Below, piece after piece: positions 5,429-5,711 of a stretch of DNA of 5,711 bases (within the stretch, counting starts at the first letter, position 1; every line of letters starts with the position of its first letter). The stretch is from Methanobacteriota archaeon (GTDB lineage Archaea > Thermoplasmatota > Thermoplasmata > RBG-16-68-12). The notes under the pieces were generated by a model. The model saw nothing but the letters and a program-made list of their open reading frames with translations, was not told the origin of the DNA and searched no databases. The translations under genes and the position numbers were made by a program. Location: assembly GCA_005879065.1 (NCBI GenBank), contig VBLU01000026.1, forward strand, positions 1 through 5,711, in the 5' to 3' direction.

Positions 5429-5711
5429 GCCTGCGTCGACGGGATGTTGTGCGCCCTCCTCCATACCGCTCAATACTAGGTGAAGCCGCCCGTACCTTCA
5501 TGACGGAATCCATTCGGCAGCGACTCGCTTCCGCCGGTATCGCAGTCTCGTAGGATCGTCGATTCCCCTTATGCCACCGGTGGGAAGAGCAGCTGATGGA
5601 GTCGCCAACCGGGAGCAATCGATTCGGATTGCGGCATCACCATACCACCCGATGCGAAATGGACAGTGACCCCACCGCCTCCGAAGTAAAAAATCCAAAC
5701 CGTCAGCGGGC

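Noticed and set aside
5574..5632. 10-bp palindrome CCACCGGTGG (5574-5583) and a 6-bp hairpin (5615-5620 with 5627-5632)
   Set aside because: No T-run, promoter or gene end nearby gives them a role; short inverted repeats like these are common by chance in GC-rich DNA.
5571..5669. 32-codon plus-strand frame starting at an ATG after CCCCTT
   Set aside because: No promoter, no ribosome-binding site, no recognisable features; length is expected by chance.
1..5711. CRISPR array, insertion sequence, phage or defence genes
   Set aside because: No regularly spaced repeats, transposase, terminal inverted repeats or defence-type domains were seen; the genes are metabolic or tRNA-related.

Overview
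The window looks like chromosomal DNA of a GC-rich euryarchaeon, most likely a member of the Thermoplasmatota. The archaeal call rests on four things. It encodes archaeosine synthase ArcS, an archaeal enzyme. It has a free-standing DUF835 protein, a family concentrated in Euryarchaeota. It has a partial gene that resembles archaeal-type hypoxanthine phosphoribosyltransferase. Several genes also have TATA-like boxes about 25-35 nt upstream of start codons without a clear Shine-Dalgarno sequence, as expected for leaderless or short-leader archaeal mRNAs. The placement within Thermoplasmatota is inference.

Left part (1-2061, minus strand): a tight three-gene operon, transcribed right to left. 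It encodes a 6-oxopurine-type methylthioinosine/MTA phosphorylase, an MTA/5'-deoxyadenosine/SAH deaminase (DadD type), and the first 27 residues of an Hpt-like phosphoribosyltransferase that runs off the left edge. The first two genes overlap by 4 nt, and one nucleotide separates the second from the third. Together they make a plausible route from S-adenosylmethionine by-products (MTA, 5'-deoxyadenosine) to the inosine analogue, then hypoxanthine, then IMP.

Middle (2062-2219): a divergent promoter region with a TATA-like element facing each way and a tandem 7-bp repeat plus a palindrome on the rightward side.

Centre (2220-4854, plus strand): a DUF835 protein of unknown function, archaeosine synthase ArcS, and a small three-helix membrane protein starting 4 nt after the arcS stop. 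ArcS works on preQ0 at position 15 of archaeal tRNAs.

Right part (4855-5711): mostly non-coding. It holds a short, self-contained transcription unit: TATA box, a 36-codon acidic reading frame with coding-like base use, then a strong hairpin followed by a T-run. Next comes a tRNA-Gly(UCC) gene on the minus strand. Positions 5397-5711 hold nothing I can identify beyond a weak possible tRNA promoter. Most of the window is housekeeping. The least explained items are the 36-codon unit with its competing hairpins, the small membrane protein, and the DUF835 protein.
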